A stretch of 41,731 bases of DNA from Brevibacillus porteri (GCF_003013475.1 NZ_PXZO01000063.1:1-41731); one strand, 5' to 3'. Numbered from the stretch's first letter, positions 1 through 8,036 are shown. Numbers and translations are program-made. Notes: generated by a model from the sequence alone, not told the origin.

Positions 1-83
1 TTCTAAGGGGTGCACTTCATTCCTCTGGTCTACGATATTATGTGGGTTTTGCTTGGAGATTATCATCACTGTGTTTTTCTGAA

Positions 84-554
84 TTATTTGACGATAGGCC
101 CCGTAAGCCCTTCCGCCCAATCCAATATAAACGCTGCCTGACCGGGATTGAGTGTTTGCGGGAGGTTGTCCCGTGTAAAAAACGTATGTTCAGAGCTCTC
201 CGGGCCTTCCTGCACCAGCTCTCCATGATACGAGGTGACACGAAAGATGATTTGCACGCTGAATATCTTGTCGCCGTTCGGGTATTCCCTGCAACCCGAT
301 GGGCCGGAGTATATTCCAAACAGCTCTGGCGCCTCAATGATCAGATTGGTTTCTTCTTCTACTTCACGAAATAGTGTTTCTATGAAGGTTTCGCCGATCT
401 CCATCAGCCCGCCAGGTAGACACCAGTTATTTTGGTCTTTGCGCCTTTGCAGCAAAATACGTCCCAGCTCGTCCTCGATGATAGCTCCACAGCCCACAGT
501 TATCAGACGCTCTTGCCCGATCAGACGGCGCATGGTCTGTATATAATCATTCAT
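84..554 (-). CDS. NUDIX hydrolase
   Basis: A 156-residue protein with a Nudix box near residues 48-71, reading G-x5-E-x7-REVEEETNL. This matches the canonical G-x5-E-x7-REUxEExGU except that Asn replaces the last Gly. The catalytic Glu residues (REVEEE) are present, so it should hydrolyse a nucleoside diphosphate linked to another group; the substrate cannot be told from sequence. The N-terminal part before the box (VGCGAIIEDELGRILLQRR) is the usual first strands of the fold. The start is ATG at 554. It lies downstream of yutJ on the same strand, about 80 bases away. Family call firm, substrate unknown. Confidence 0.88.
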   Translation of the reverse strand: MNDYIQTMRRLIGQERLITVGCGAIIEDELGRILLQRRKDQNNWCLPGGLMEIGETFIETLFREVEEETNLIIEAPELFGIYSGPSGCREYPNGDKIFSVQIIFRVTSYHGELVQEGPESSEHTFFTRDNLPQTLNPGQAAFILDWAEGLTGPIVK

Positions 555-632
555 CTGGAAAAATCACCCTTTCTATCCTTGGATTATACAAAAAGAAAAC
601 CTGTTTGACCATCCGGCCAACAGGCTTGTGTT

Positions 633-1700
633 TTATCCCATATGCTTTTTGTACATCCATAGCTGACCGCTCTTGATGACACGAGCCATCTGACCGACCA
701 GAGACATTTTTCCCATGCTGGCAAAGCCTTCCTTTTTGCCGAGGGAACCGAGGAAGCCTTTGTGCTTGAGAGCAGGCAATGAAGCTGGATACTCCTCACC
801 TTTGATGTCTTTTTTCAACATCAAGGCAACTTGATCGCCTTGGATCTCAGCTGTTTGTGCGCTCGGCGCGATGATGGTGCTTGCACAGTCACCTACCACA
901 TACACGTTCGTATGGGATGGGATTTGATGATACTGATTTAATTTGGCGCGTCCGATGTTGTCTGTTTCGATCGGCAGAGAGCGCACGATTTTGTTCGCTT
1001 GAATACCTGCTGTCCATACGATAACATCACTTTCAACAGGCTGGTTGTGGTTGTACACGATCCCATGCTCGATGCCAGTGACATTCGCCATGGAAACAAG
1101 CTGTACATCGTGTTCAATGAACCATTGAGATGCGTATTCCTGAAGCTTTTTCGGGAATGGGCTCAAAATGCTTTGACCGCGGTCGATGATGCGTACATTC
1201 AGGTCGGGACGGCTCTCGCGCAGCTCAGCAGCCATTTCCACCCCGGAAAGACCACCGCCCACAACGCTAACCGTGCCGTATGGGTTCACATTATTGATTG
1301 CCATGTATGTGTTGCGGGTAGCTCCCATGGATTGAATCGAACACGTAAATTGTTCAGCACCAGGGATATCATGGTAACGATCCTCACAACCCAATCCGAT
1401 TACAATCCAATCGTAGGAGAGGGTGTCCCCGTTAGCAAAATTGACGACCTGCTCGTCCAATTCCACACCAGCAATTTCACCGTATTTGACGGTCAGGCGT
1501 GGATCGTTTGGAAAATTAACACGCAGGTGAGATTCCGGTGTAGTACCTGCCGCCAGAGCGTAATACTCTGTTTTCAAGCCATGAAACGGCATACGGTCTA
1601 CGAGGGTTATAAACACGTCATCTGGTAAATCAGGGGACAGGACTCGCTCAATAATACGAAGACCCCCGTATCCTCCTCCAAGGATCACAAGTCGTTTCAT
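633..1700 (-). CDS. yutJ: YutJ-like type II NADH dehydrogenase (FAD flavoprotein)
   Basis: A 355-residue pyridine nucleotide-disulphide oxidoreductase of the NDH-2 type. The N terminus MKRLVILGGGYGGLR is the FAD-binding GxGxxG fold. A second dinucleotide fold near residues 145-175 (VSVVGGGLSGVEMAAEL) binds NAD(P)H. VYVVGDCAS near residue 270 is the C-terminal FAD-contacting motif. Length and sequence fit Bacillus YutJ closely. Such enzymes pass electrons from NADH to quinone without pumping protons and sit at the inner face of the membrane. A second member, YumB, lies at 29532 in this window. YuzB, its neighbour in Bacillus, is next door on the other strand, which supports the name. Confidence 0.9.
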   Translation of the reverse strand: MKRLVILGGGYGGLRIIERVLSPDLPDDVFITLVDRMPFHGLKTEYYALAAGTTPESHLRVNFPNDPRLTVKYGEIAGVELDEQVVNFANGDTLSYDWIVIGLGCEDRYHDIPGAEQFTCSIQSMGATRNTYMAINNVNPYGTVSVVGGGLSGVEMAAELRESRPDLNVRIIDRGQSILSPFPKKLQEYASQWFIEHDVQLVSMANVTGIEHGIVYNHNQPVESDVIVWTAGIQANKIVRSLPIETDNIGRAKLNQYHQIPSHTNVYVVGDCASTIIAPSAQTAEIQGDQVALMLKKDIKGEEYPASLPALKHKGFLGSLGKKEGFASMGKMSLVGQMARVIKSGQLWMYKKHMG

Positions 1701-1873
1701 AGAAGGTCTAGTCCTTTCTTCTGTCCGTTTTTTACAGCACCCACTCTATTTTTAGTCTCTTTCACTAAAAATGCAAGCAGAATCTTTTTCCCGTTTTCTC
1801 CGCTGGATTTTTATCAAAGTCGAGGTACAATAAAGTACGTGATGATGTCGAAATAATCGGTAGGTGACAATAG

Positions 1874-2137
1874 ATGAAACCACTTGTAGAATTTTGCGCG
1901 AGCAATGTTTCCTCCTATACGCAATCCGTCGTGGATGCATTGGAAAATGATCCTGATCTGGACGTGGACGTACTCGAGTACGGGTGTCTGGGGTATTGCG
2001 GTGAATGCTACATGGAGCCATTCGCGCTCGTAAACGGCACATTGGTACAAGCCCCAACAGCCGATGAATTACTGGTGAAAATCAAGAATAAATTACGGGA
2101 GGAAGAAGAGCTGCTGGATGCAGATTTCCCTCTGTAG
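1874..2137 (+). CDS. yuzB: YuzB family protein (DUF1450)
   Basis: A small protein of 87 residues that begins KPLVEFCASNVSSYTQ and has the cysteine signature YGCLGYCGECY around residues 36-46. This is typical of the DUF1450/YuzB family, which is thioredoxin- or ferredoxin-like in its Cys spacing. The cysteines suggest a metal or redox role, but no activity is established. It is divergent from yutJ, as in Bacillus. The start ATG follows the weak site TAGGTGA. The 3' end runs to a strong hairpin at 2200-2229. Confidence 0.85.
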   Translation: MKPLVEFCASNVSSYTQSVVDALENDPDLDVDVLEYGCLGYCGECYMEPFALVNGTLVQAPTADELLVKIKNKLREEEELLDADFPL

Positions 2138-2199
2138 GTTGTTCTCTTAGGATGTTCATTGGGGAGCATGATCAACCGTGCACGTATCAAAATAGTAAA

Positions 2200-2238
2200 G
2201 CTGATGCCCAAGTGATTTGGAGCATCAGCTTTTTTTTG
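2200..2238 (+). terminator. Rho-independent terminator between yuzB and mqnE
   Basis: Perfect 8-bp arms GCTGATGC (2200-2207) and GCATCAGC (2222-2229) are followed by a run of T on the + strand, so it ends yuzB. The complementary strand also gives a hairpin followed by TTTACTATTTT, so it can serve the convergent mqnE as well. Confidence 0.85.
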
Positions 2239-2240
2239 GA

Positions 2241-3344
2241 TTAATGTTCTTTAATCACGTTGTAGAAGGTATCGCGTTCCAACGCGCGTTTTCCTGCGCC
2301 TTTGATCAACCAAACCAACTCATCTACAGTCAGAGCTTGCTGGGTGAGTGCACCAGCTGAGTGGCTGATGCGCTCCTCGATCAAGGTTCCGTGAGCATCG
2401 GAAATTCCCATTTGCAGAGAGAGCTGTGTGAGCTGGGTACCGATGTTGATGAAGTATGCTTTGACATGCTGGAAGTTATCGAGCATCAGACGGCTAATCG
2501 CCATTGTTTTCAAGTCATCAATGGCAGAGTTGCGGCGTTTGATGCCAGCTGTTGCTTTGATCGGTTGAACAGCCAATGGAATGAACACCATGAAGCCGTT
2601 TGTGTCATCTTGGAGCTCCCGCAGGCGGAGCATGTGAATCACGCGCTCTTCCAATGTCTCGATGGAGCCGTACAGCATGGTGGTATGTGTTTTCAAGCCC
2701 AACTCATGAGCCGTGCGGTGTACTTGCAGATACATGTCTGTACTTGCTTTTTCCGGGCTCATTTTCATACGATAGCGCTCAGTCAAAATTTCAGCGCCAC
2801 CACCAGTAAGGCTTTGAAGACCAGCTTTCATCAGCTCTTGCAATACCTCGCGGATGGATAAACCGGAAATGCGGGAGAAGAACTCAATCTCTGCACCTGT
2901 ATACGATTTAATCGTCACATCCGGGTACGCCTTTCTCAAGGTACGAATGGTGTCGAGGTAGTATTCAAATGGCTTGTGCTGGTTATGTCCGCCAACGATA
3001 TGGAATTCACGGATACCCGGATGGAAGCGTGTTTCTACATAATGAAGCAACTCTTCCATGCTCATTGTGTAGGCACCCTCATCTCCTTCATCGCGGCGGA
3101 AGCCACAGAATCTGCAATGAGCTTCACATACGTTCGTTGGGTTGATGTACAGGTTCTGCAAAAAGTAAACCTTATCCTGATTCTTGCGATAGTTAACAAC
3201 GTTCGCCAATTGTCCAATCGTCAAAAGATCGTTGGAATTAAAAAGGGTGACACCGTCTTCCAAGGTAAGTCTTTCGCCATGCATAACTTTTTCTGCGATT
3301 CCGGCGAGAGATTTGTCTTGTATGGCAATCGTTTCAAGCGCCAT
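2241..3344 (-). CDS. mqnE: MqnE-like aminofutalosine synthase (radical SAM)
   Basis: A radical SAM enzyme of 367 residues from the chosen ATG at 3344, which has AAGGAAG about 9 bases upstream; the GTG at 3353 sits directly on that site. The [4Fe-4S] ligand motif CEAHCRFC is near residue 75. HIVGGHNQHKPFEYY, SLTGGGAEI, HRTAHELGLKTHTTMLYG and RLMLDNFQHVKAY are the hallmarks of the MqnE/MqnC group. The HRTAH and LRLRELQDDTNGF blocks fit MqnE, which joins 3-[(1-carboxyvinyl)oxy]benzoate to S-adenosylmethionine to make aminofutalosine for menaquinone. No other mqn gene is in the window, so the pathway itself is inferred. MqnC is the less likely alternative. Confidence 0.82.
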   Translation of the reverse strand: MALETIAIQDKSLAGIAEKVMHGERLTLEDGVTLFNSNDLLTIGQLANVVNYRKNQDKVYFLQNLYINPTNVCEAHCRFCGFRRDEGDEGAYTMSMEELLHYVETRFHPGIREFHIVGGHNQHKPFEYYLDTIRTLRKAYPDVTIKSYTGAEIEFFSRISGLSIREVLQELMKAGLQSLTGGGAEILTERYRMKMSPEKASTDMYLQVHRTAHELGLKTHTTMLYGSIETLEERVIHMLRLRELQDDTNGFMVFIPLAVQPIKATAGIKRRNSAIDDLKTMAISRLMLDNFQHVKAYFINIGTQLTQLSLQMGISDAHGTLIEERISHSAGALTQQALTVDELVWLIKGAGKRALERDTFYNVIKEH

Positions 3345-3612
3345 TCCAAACACTTCCTTTCAAAGTCAATGGTTCTTAGATGAAAGAGCTTTAATCCAGT
3401 CGTACCCAATCGATATTCGTTCCATGGGAGTGGAAAGGCTCTATAGGAATAGAGTAAATCTCGGGCAACAAGAGCACCTATATTATAAACCTCTTGGTAA
3501 GTACGAACAATATCATAAGTTCTCCAACTCTCTTGCAGGAAGTTACGTATGTAAAAATATAATAATTACCGTCGTATTTTTGGTATATTTTCGGAAATAA
3601 AGTAATTTTTGT
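3345..3612. other. Intergenic region between mqnE and the Spo0E-like gene
   Basis: About 270 bases between divergent genes. Close to mqnE is its ribosome site. The rest becomes increasingly AT-rich towards 3600 and shows no credible coding frame with a start site. No clear riboswitch or repeat was recognised. Confidence 0.5.
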
Positions 3613-3641
3613 TTGCGAAATTCTAGCTGTTCTTGTAAAAT
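3613..3641 (+). promoter_or_regulatory. Probable sigma-A promoter for the Spo0E-like gene
   Basis: TTGCGA (3613-3618) and TAAAAT (3636-3641) are separated by 17 bases in an AT-rich stretch, about 40 bases before the start codon at 3682. Confidence 0.5.
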
Positions 3642-3681
3642 ATAGTAAGAAATCCTGATCTATTACTAGGAGGAGCTTCAA

Positions 3682-3903
3682 ATGCGGGACGTTTTGCTCG
3701 AGAAAATCGAACTCCTTCGACAGCGTATGGTACATATGGGGTTAGAGTTTGGGTTAGATCATCCAGATGTCCTAGAATACAGTATACAAATTGATCAACT
3801 ACACAACGAACTGAACCAGATCGATCATAGTCTGTCTAAGGCAGGGAACCGGAAGAAAGCTTATAGATTTTATCTAATGGAAAATAATGCACATTTTGCA
3901 TAG
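3682..3903 (+). CDS. Spo0E-like aspartyl-phosphate phosphatase
   Basis: A 73-residue protein with ATG after AGGAGGAG. It has the Spo0E family pattern: a first helix LLEKIELLRQRMVHMG, a loop, and a second helix VLEYSIQIDQLHNELNQ that carries the S-x-x-I-D core of the family (usually SQELD). Family members form a small helical hairpin and dephosphorylate Spo0A~P, which delays sporulation. Gln-Ile-Asp here differs from the usual Glu-Leu-Asp but keeps the Asp. A sporulating Bacillales host is the main conclusion. Whether the protein acts on Spo0A is not shown. Confidence 0.78.
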   Translation: MRDVLLEKIELLRQRMVHMGLEFGLDHPDVLEYSIQIDQLHNELNQIDHSLSKAGNRKKAYRFYLMENNAHFA

Positions 3904-3926
3904 GAGGGGGAGACCCTTCTTTTTTA
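3902..3926 (+). terminator. Short terminator after the Spo0E-like gene
   Basis: AGGAGGG (3902-3908) pairs with CCCTTCT (3914-3920, one G-U) and runs into T residues. It overlaps the stop codon region. Confidence 0.5.
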
Positions 3927-4050
3927 TTTTGAAAAGAATGAACGCGTAAAGTGCAGGGGAACCTTGTGGGAAGAAGCGTTTCTTAGTAAACTGAATATAC
4001 TGGTTGTAACAAGTGCAGGAATAATGAGCCTGTGAAGGAGGGAAAGAAGC

Positions 4051-4410
4051 ATGATTACATTGACAGAGCGCGCCAGTCTGAAAGTAAAAGAAATGCTGGC
4101 AGCAGAAGGTAAGCCCGATGTGTTTTTACGGGTAGGTGTCAGAACTGGTGGTTGCAGCGGCTTTACCTACGGGATGGGCTGGGACGAAGAGATAAAAGAA
4201 GGCGACGAGACCTTCGAGCAAAACGGTGTGAAAATTGTTGTCGATAAGGACAGCTACCCATACATTAAAGGTACAGAGATTGATTTCAAGGAATCGATGA
4301 TGGGCGGAGGCTTCTCCATCGAGAATCCGAATGCAGTCGCTTCTTGTGGGTGTGGATCTTCATTTAAGACGGCACTCGCTGAAGGTAAAGCGGAGAAATG
4401 TGACGACTAA
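4051..4410 (+). CDS. erpA: ErpA/HesB-type iron-sulphur cluster carrier (YutM)
   Basis: A 119-residue A-type carrier. The three conserved cysteines are present: one in VRTGGCSGFTYG (near residue 35) and two in ASCGCGSSF (near residues 99-101). Such proteins receive [Fe-S] clusters from the SUF machinery and deliver them to targets. The Bacillus counterpart is YutM. GGAGGGA lies 7 bases before ATG. The last 106 bases, which encode the second cysteine pair, are repeated exactly at 21000-21105 at the far end of the mobile element. The gene's 3' third therefore sits inside the integration site, yet the reading frame is intact. Confidence 0.93.
   Translation: MITLTERASLKVKEMLAAEGKPDVFLRVGVRTGGCSGFTYGMGWDEEIKEGDETFEQNGVKIVVDKDSYPYIKGTEIDFKESMMGGGFSIENPNAVASCGCGSSFKTALAEGKAEKCDD
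4305..4410 (+). repeat. attL-type direct repeat (erpA 3' end, copy 1)
   Basis: A 106-bp segment beginning CGGAGGCTTCTCC and ending with the erpA stop codon TAA is identical to 21000-21105. The sequences differ immediately on both outer sides (TGGG before this copy, GACC before the other; TTGG after this copy, GGCC after the other). This is what site-specific integration into the 3' end of a gene leaves when the element carries a copy of that gene end. Confidence 0.93.
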
Positions 4411-4433
4411 TTGGCGGCATATCAACGTTTTTT

Positions 4434-4457
4434 GGTTCCGGTGATCTGACCGGAGCC
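4434..4457 (+). terminator. Hairpin just inside the left end of the element
   Basis: GGTTCCGGT (4434-4442) and ACCGGAGCC (4449-4457) pair over 9 bases with one G-U. There is no T run directly after it; T residues come only at 4478-4483. It may end erpA transcription now that the gene's own terminator has been moved to 21143, or it may mark recombinase-binding DNA. Confidence 0.4.
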
Positions 4458-4473
4458 TAGTCGGTAGCCTAAC
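4454..4473 (+). repeat. Left subterminal repeat (AGCCT...TAGCCTAAC)
   Basis: AGCCTAGTCGGTAGCCTAAC lies 44 bases inside the left repeat. A related directly oriented copy, AGCCTGCCGATAGCCTAAC, is at 20971-20989, about 10 bases inside the right repeat. Matching sequences near both ends are candidates for recombinase arm sites. Confidence 0.45.
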
Positions 4474-4554
4474 CGGAATTTTTCGGGAAGCCTGCCGTGG
4501 GTTGAGGATTGCACCCGAATATCTGCGGATTATCAATCGCGCGAATGTACAATA

Positions 4555-4584
4555 ACAACCCCGAAATGTACGTTTTAGGGTTGT
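4555..4584. repeat. Inverted repeat upstream of the first integrase
   Basis: ACAACCC (4555-4561) and GGGTTGT (4578-4584) flank 16 bases, 60 bases before the first integrase start. It could be an operator or a weak hairpin; there is no T run. Confidence 0.35.
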
Positions 4585-4643
4585 AGATAACGGCCTTCTT
4601 AACGGTGGATTGCGTAAAATTACCGTTGAGGAGGCTTTTTCTT

Positions 4644-5672
4644 ATGGTGTTGAAGAAGCGCGCAAAACGTACACCAATCGGAAGGCGGCAGGCGGACACT
4701 GGGTATCCGCGACTGACATTTGATCAAGCTTTTGATCTAGTAGTTTCCGCTAAATGTGCGGAGGGAGTACGAGAGCGGACTTTGACGGGCTACAGCAATC
4801 ATTGGAAGCAGTTCACAAAGTGGTTACGCGATAACTACGATGTGGAGTACGTTGACGAGCTTACGTCGGATCACTTCCGCGACCACGTAAACTACATGCG
4901 GTATGACGCGAAGAGATACGATGGGCACAAGTTTATCACGTCAGAGCAGCGGATCGGCCTTTCGGATACGACGGTAAATATACGGCTTCGTACGTTAAAG
5001 GCCGTGTTCAACCATCTATCGCGTGAAGAGTTGATCGAGGTAAATCCGATTACGAACGTAAAATTGATTCGCCAGGACGTCGATTTAACAAATTGCTTTA
5101 CGGATGATGAAGTGAAGGCTCTACTGGAGCAACCGGATAGGCGCGATTTTGTAGGTTTCCGCGATTTTGTTGGAATGACGTGTCTTTTGGATTCCGGAAT
5201 GAGGGCGTCAGAGTTGCTCGGTCTTCGAATTCCGGACATTGATTTTCAAACGCGATTCATAACAATCCCCGGCGAACGTTCAAAAAATCGAAAGCCGCGC
5301 CACATCCCTATCTCCGCTCATACTTCGAAACTACTACTACAGCTCATCAGTGAGAATCGCGAACACTTTACGACCGATCGTTTGTTTTTATCTTGTTACG
5401 GCGAGCCACTATCACCGAATCACTTTAATAAACGGTTGAAGTATTACGGAGAGAGGGCGGGGATAAGCGCCAAGAAAATGACGAGCCATGTGTGGCGTCA
5501 TACGTGGGCAAAGGGAATGGTGCTTAACGGCGCTGATCCGTTCACGATTCAGAAGATGGGAGGTTGGGCCGATATCCGAACCATGAGACGGTACGTCCAA
5601 ATGGATACGGAAGACATACGCAACAGTCACGACGCGTACAGTCCGGTAAATCGCTTCATAAGGAAACGTTAG
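4644..5672 (+). CDS. Tyrosine recombinase/integrase 1
   Basis: A 342-residue phage-type integrase from ATG 4644, which has GAGGAGG 9 bases upstream; an in-frame GTG at 4605 lacks a site. The N-terminal SAM-like core-binding domain starts at LTFDQAFDLVVSAKCAEG and ends near residue 150. The catalytic domain shows the first Arg in DSGMRASELLG, the H-x-x-R block HVWRHTWA, the second His/Trp position GGW, and the nucleophile Tyr in TMRRYVQM. All catalytic residues look present. The C terminus ends HDAYSPVNRF, a signature shared with the other two recombinases here. It is nearest the attL repeat and so the best candidate for the element's own integrase. Confidence 0.93.
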   Translation: MVLKKRAKRTPIGRRQADTGYPRLTFDQAFDLVVSAKCAEGVRERTLTGYSNHWKQFTKWLRDNYDVEYVDELTSDHFRDHVNYMRYDAKRYDGHKFITSEQRIGLSDTTVNIRLRTLKAVFNHLSREELIEVNPITNVKLIRQDVDLTNCFTDDEVKALLEQPDRRDFVGFRDFVGMTCLLDSGMRASELLGLRIPDIDFQTRFITIPGERSKNRKPRHIPISAHTSKLLLQLISENREHFTTDRLFLSCYGEPLSPNHFNKRLKYYGERAGISAKKMTSHVWRHTWAKGMVLNGADPFTIQKMGGWADIRTMRRYVQMDTEDIRNSHDAYSPVNRFIRKR

Positions 5673-5694
5673 CCATTCCGGCTGGCGTTTTTTT
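5665..5694 (+). terminator. Terminator after integrase 1
   Basis: AACG..AGCC (5665-5674) and GGCT..CGTT (5680-5688) form a hairpin that is followed by a run of T. It overlaps the integrase stop. Confidence 0.65.
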
Positions 5695-5808
5695 TGCCTG
5701 AAAGTGCGCGAAAACGAACGCTATTAACGATAAGCACACGTAAGCACCGCGAGTTTATTGCGCGAGTCTACTTGGTTATCCTGATATTTATTTGGGAGGT
5801 AATCACGT

Positions 5809-6840
5809 ATGAGTAAGCGGATGGTGAAAGGTAGGAGCACGACTTCGGTACAAGCATCAAGAAATTATACGCTGGACGAGGCGTTCCAACTGTTTGTCAA
5901 GGTAAAGGAGGCAGAAGGGAAGAGAAAAAGAACGCTCCACGATTATCGCAAACACTGGGGGTATTTTCGCAAATGGCTTGAGGAGAGTCACCCACAAATC
6001 GAATACATAAGGCAGGTAACATCACCAATTGCTCGCGATTATCACTTGTACATGGCGAGCGATCGGTCGAAGTACCAGGGCGTTAGTGAGCGGTACTTGC
6101 CAGGAGTTAAGCTGGCACCTGCGACAGTTGCGATAAGACTACGCACATTCCGGGCGATGTTTCGATTCTGGAAAAAAGAGGGGGTCATTACTGAAGACCC
6201 GACGACAAACCTTAAGCCGGCGAAGGAAGACGAGGAAGAGATCGTAGTATTTTCCGAGGAACAGTTAATGAAGATGATGTCAGCGGCTAATAAGAAAAGT
6301 TACAAGGGGTACAGGGATTGGGCCCTCATGATGACACTCGCGGATACCGGGCTTAGAATTCAAGAGGCGATGGCCTTGTCAGTTGATATGCTCGATTTTC
6401 CCAACAAAATGATTAGATTGCCCGCTTCTCTGAATAAAAATAGAAAAGCACGAGTTGTCCCTTTTTCAGAAGAGGTATCGAAGGCTCTTAATGAATTGAT
6501 CGAGGAAACTGGGCTGCATTTTGAAACTAAGAATGTTTTTGTTGATGTATACGGTAAGCCGCTAACATCTGATGCAGTTCGAAAGATATTTCGAAGATAC
6601 GCAGAAAAGGCGGGATTACTCGGAAAGGTAAAGTTTAGCCCGCACATATTTCGGCATTACTTTTGCACGCAATACCTGCTAAATGGAGGAGACATCGCGA
6701 CTTTGCAACGCATCGTAGGTCATGCGAACATATCAACCACGCGTAAATATCTCCAAGTAGATTTCGAACACATCCGATCTCAACACGATAAATATTCGCC
6801 GATTACCCGCTTACTGAGCGATAAGAACAATTCAAAATAG
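5809..6840 (+). CDS. Tyrosine recombinase/integrase 2
   Basis: A 343-residue recombinase with GGGAGGT 8 bases before ATG. The N-terminal domain YTLDEAFQLFVKVKEAEGK aligns with integrase 1 and 3. The catalytic Arg is in DTGLRIQEAMAL, the H-x-x-R block is HIFRHYFCTQYL, then IVGHANISTT supplies the next His and RKYLQVD the Tyr nucleophile. The end HDKYSPITRLL again carries the shared signature. It is in tandem with integrase 1, 136 bases downstream and beyond a terminator, so it is probably transcribed on its own. Its partner role (excision, second site, or a helper in a recombinase complex) is unknown. Confidence 0.93.
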   Translation: MSKRMVKGRSTTSVQASRNYTLDEAFQLFVKVKEAEGKRKRTLHDYRKHWGYFRKWLEESHPQIEYIRQVTSPIARDYHLYMASDRSKYQGVSERYLPGVKLAPATVAIRLRTFRAMFRFWKKEGVITEDPTTNLKPAKEDEEEIVVFSEEQLMKMMSAANKKSYKGYRDWALMMTLADTGLRIQEAMALSVDMLDFPNKMIRLPASLNKNRKARVVPFSEEVSKALNELIEETGLHFETKNVFVDVYGKPLTSDAVRKIFRRYAEKAGLLGKVKFSPHIFRHYFCTQYLLNGGDIATLQRIVGHANISTTRKYLQVDFEHIRSQHDKYSPITRLLSDKNNSK

Positions 6841-7342
6841 ATAAGCCCAGCGTTACTTTAGTCCGGTACAGTACGTAAGCATACGCTAGCCTTTCTGACC
6901 GCGATAACCTGCGCTACTATCGCAATTAAACGTAACAAAGCGAACGAGCACGACCGCACATTTCCGTACAAAATCCGCCATTACATCCGCTGCACGCTCC
7001 CGGCACGGACGCCCTCCGAAATCTCAGGGGTCACGCTGCATAAACGGTGCATAAACGGATGGGAAATAAAAACGGTCGAATCGCGCGAACCCGTGTCATT
7101 ATCACGTTTGTATAAACGGTGCATAAACGATAATTATCCACACCACGCAGGAACCGCGCCGTTATAACGTTTGTGAAAACGAGCTGAGTCCGAGGAGAGA
7201 TCTTCCGTAAACTGGGAATGGATATCAATTGCATAACGGAACGATTACGGTTTGACCCCCAAGGCGGTATGCCGAAACCCCGCGGTCAGACCGTTACACC
7301 TCGCGCGAATCAAATTTTACCTCGGGGTCCGTGAAGAGACGG
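6841..7342. other. Non-coding region with iteron-like repeats
   Basis: About 500 bases without a convincing gene between integrase 2 and the lipoprotein gene. It holds CGTAAGCA and TAAACGTAACAAAGCG motifs (the latter also near 20937, with one difference), then the repeat cluster and DnaA box described at 7038-7142. Its length, repeats and lack of frames suggest a cis-acting region such as an origin or recombination site. Confidence 0.5.
7038..7142. repeat. Iteron-like repeats with DnaA box (candidate origin)
   Basis: A 20-bp sequence GCATAAACGGTGCATAAACG at 7038-7057 recurs at 7110-7129 with one change (GTATAAACGG...). Each copy is itself a doubled YATAAACG unit, giving four units in two phased pairs 72 bases apart. 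Directly after the second pair is TTATCCACA (7134-7142), a perfect consensus DnaA box. This arrangement resembles iteron origins of plasmids and satellites. It could instead be a set of recombinase or repressor sites. Confidence 0.5.
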
Positions 7343-7377
7343 TGGTTCACCGTGAACCAGTGATATTATGGTATAAT
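7343..7377 (+). promoter_or_regulatory. Extended -10 promoter with overlapping palindromic operator
   Basis: TGGTATAAT (7369-7377) is a perfect extended -10 element. A perfect palindrome TGGTTCAC-C-GTGAACCA (7343-7359) covers the place where RNA polymerase would contact -35 DNA. The layout suggests repression of the lipoprotein gene by a dimeric regulator. Confidence 0.65.
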
Positions 7378-7404
7378 TTGGGTAAAAATCGGAGGGTCGA
7401 CGCA

Positions 7405-7998
7405 ATGAAACGTTCATTGTACATACTCACTGTAGTCGCTATACTGACGGGATGTGGTCCGGAATTCAAAGATACAAATGGGACTATGCCGAATGAATTA
7501 AAGGCATCTGTAGAGCAAGAACACAATACGTCCGCTGTGAAGTCCGAATCGTCTACGCCGGAATCTGATTTGTCCTCAATCACGATAAGTGAAATCGCAG
7601 GCAAACCGGAAGCAGACGTAACCGCGCTACTCGGCAAGCCTACCGCGACAGAAACCGGAGAGTGGACGTCACTCTCAACGGAAGAGAAGACGCCATTCGT
7701 TCGTCACACGTACAAAGCGGATACAGGCGAGATAAGCGTCATGTTCATCGAAGGAGTCGCGGCCAGGATCGAAGTACGCCCGTCTGAGGCATTCAAGTAT
7801 CCAGATGACGCGATTAAGGCGATGCGTGCGGTTGGGTTAACTGTAGAGGACGGGGTGGCTCCAGAAAGGGAGAATCCGCTGTATCTCGACTTCGGTCGCG
7901 TGGACGACTTCTATAACGTTCGTGTGGTAAAGGACGTCGAGGGAAATCCGGAGAATGTCGGTTACGTGAAGATTGTAACGGAAAGCAGGTTCAAATAG
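7405..7998 (+). CDS. Predicted lipoprotein of unknown function
   Basis: A 197-residue protein from ATG 7405, with GGAGGG 8 bases upstream and the promoter at 7369-7377 just before; the open frame further upstream lacks any site and would bury the signal peptide. The N terminus MKRSLYILTVVAILTGC is a short lipoprotein signal with lipobox LTGC. A Ser/Thr/Glu-rich linker (to about residue 60) leads to a domain beginning ISEIAGKPEADVTALLGKPT that resembles repeated alpha/beta modules of small outer-surface proteins. It should be anchored to the outer face of the membrane. It is probable cargo of the element; no function is recognised. Confidence 0.75.
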   Translation: MKRSLYILTVVAILTGCGPEFKDTNGTMPNELKASVEQEHNTSAVKSESSTPESDLSSITISEIAGKPEADVTALLGKPTATETGEWTSLSTEEKTPFVRHTYKADTGEISVMFIEGVAARIEVRPSEAFKYPDDAIKAMRAVGLTVEDGVAPERENPLYLDFGRVDDFYNVRVVKDVEGNPENVGYVKIVTESRFK

Positions 7999-8036
7999 TA
8001 AGGCTGTTTTCTAAAATATTGTTGTTAAGCATGTAA

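Noticed and set aside
999..1628. 209-codon frame antisense to yutJ
   Set aside because: Mirror of the yutJ coding frame; no ribosome site.
7038..7129. CRISPR array
   Set aside because: Only two repeat pairs, no regular spacers and no cas genes. No CRISPR was seen elsewhere in the window.
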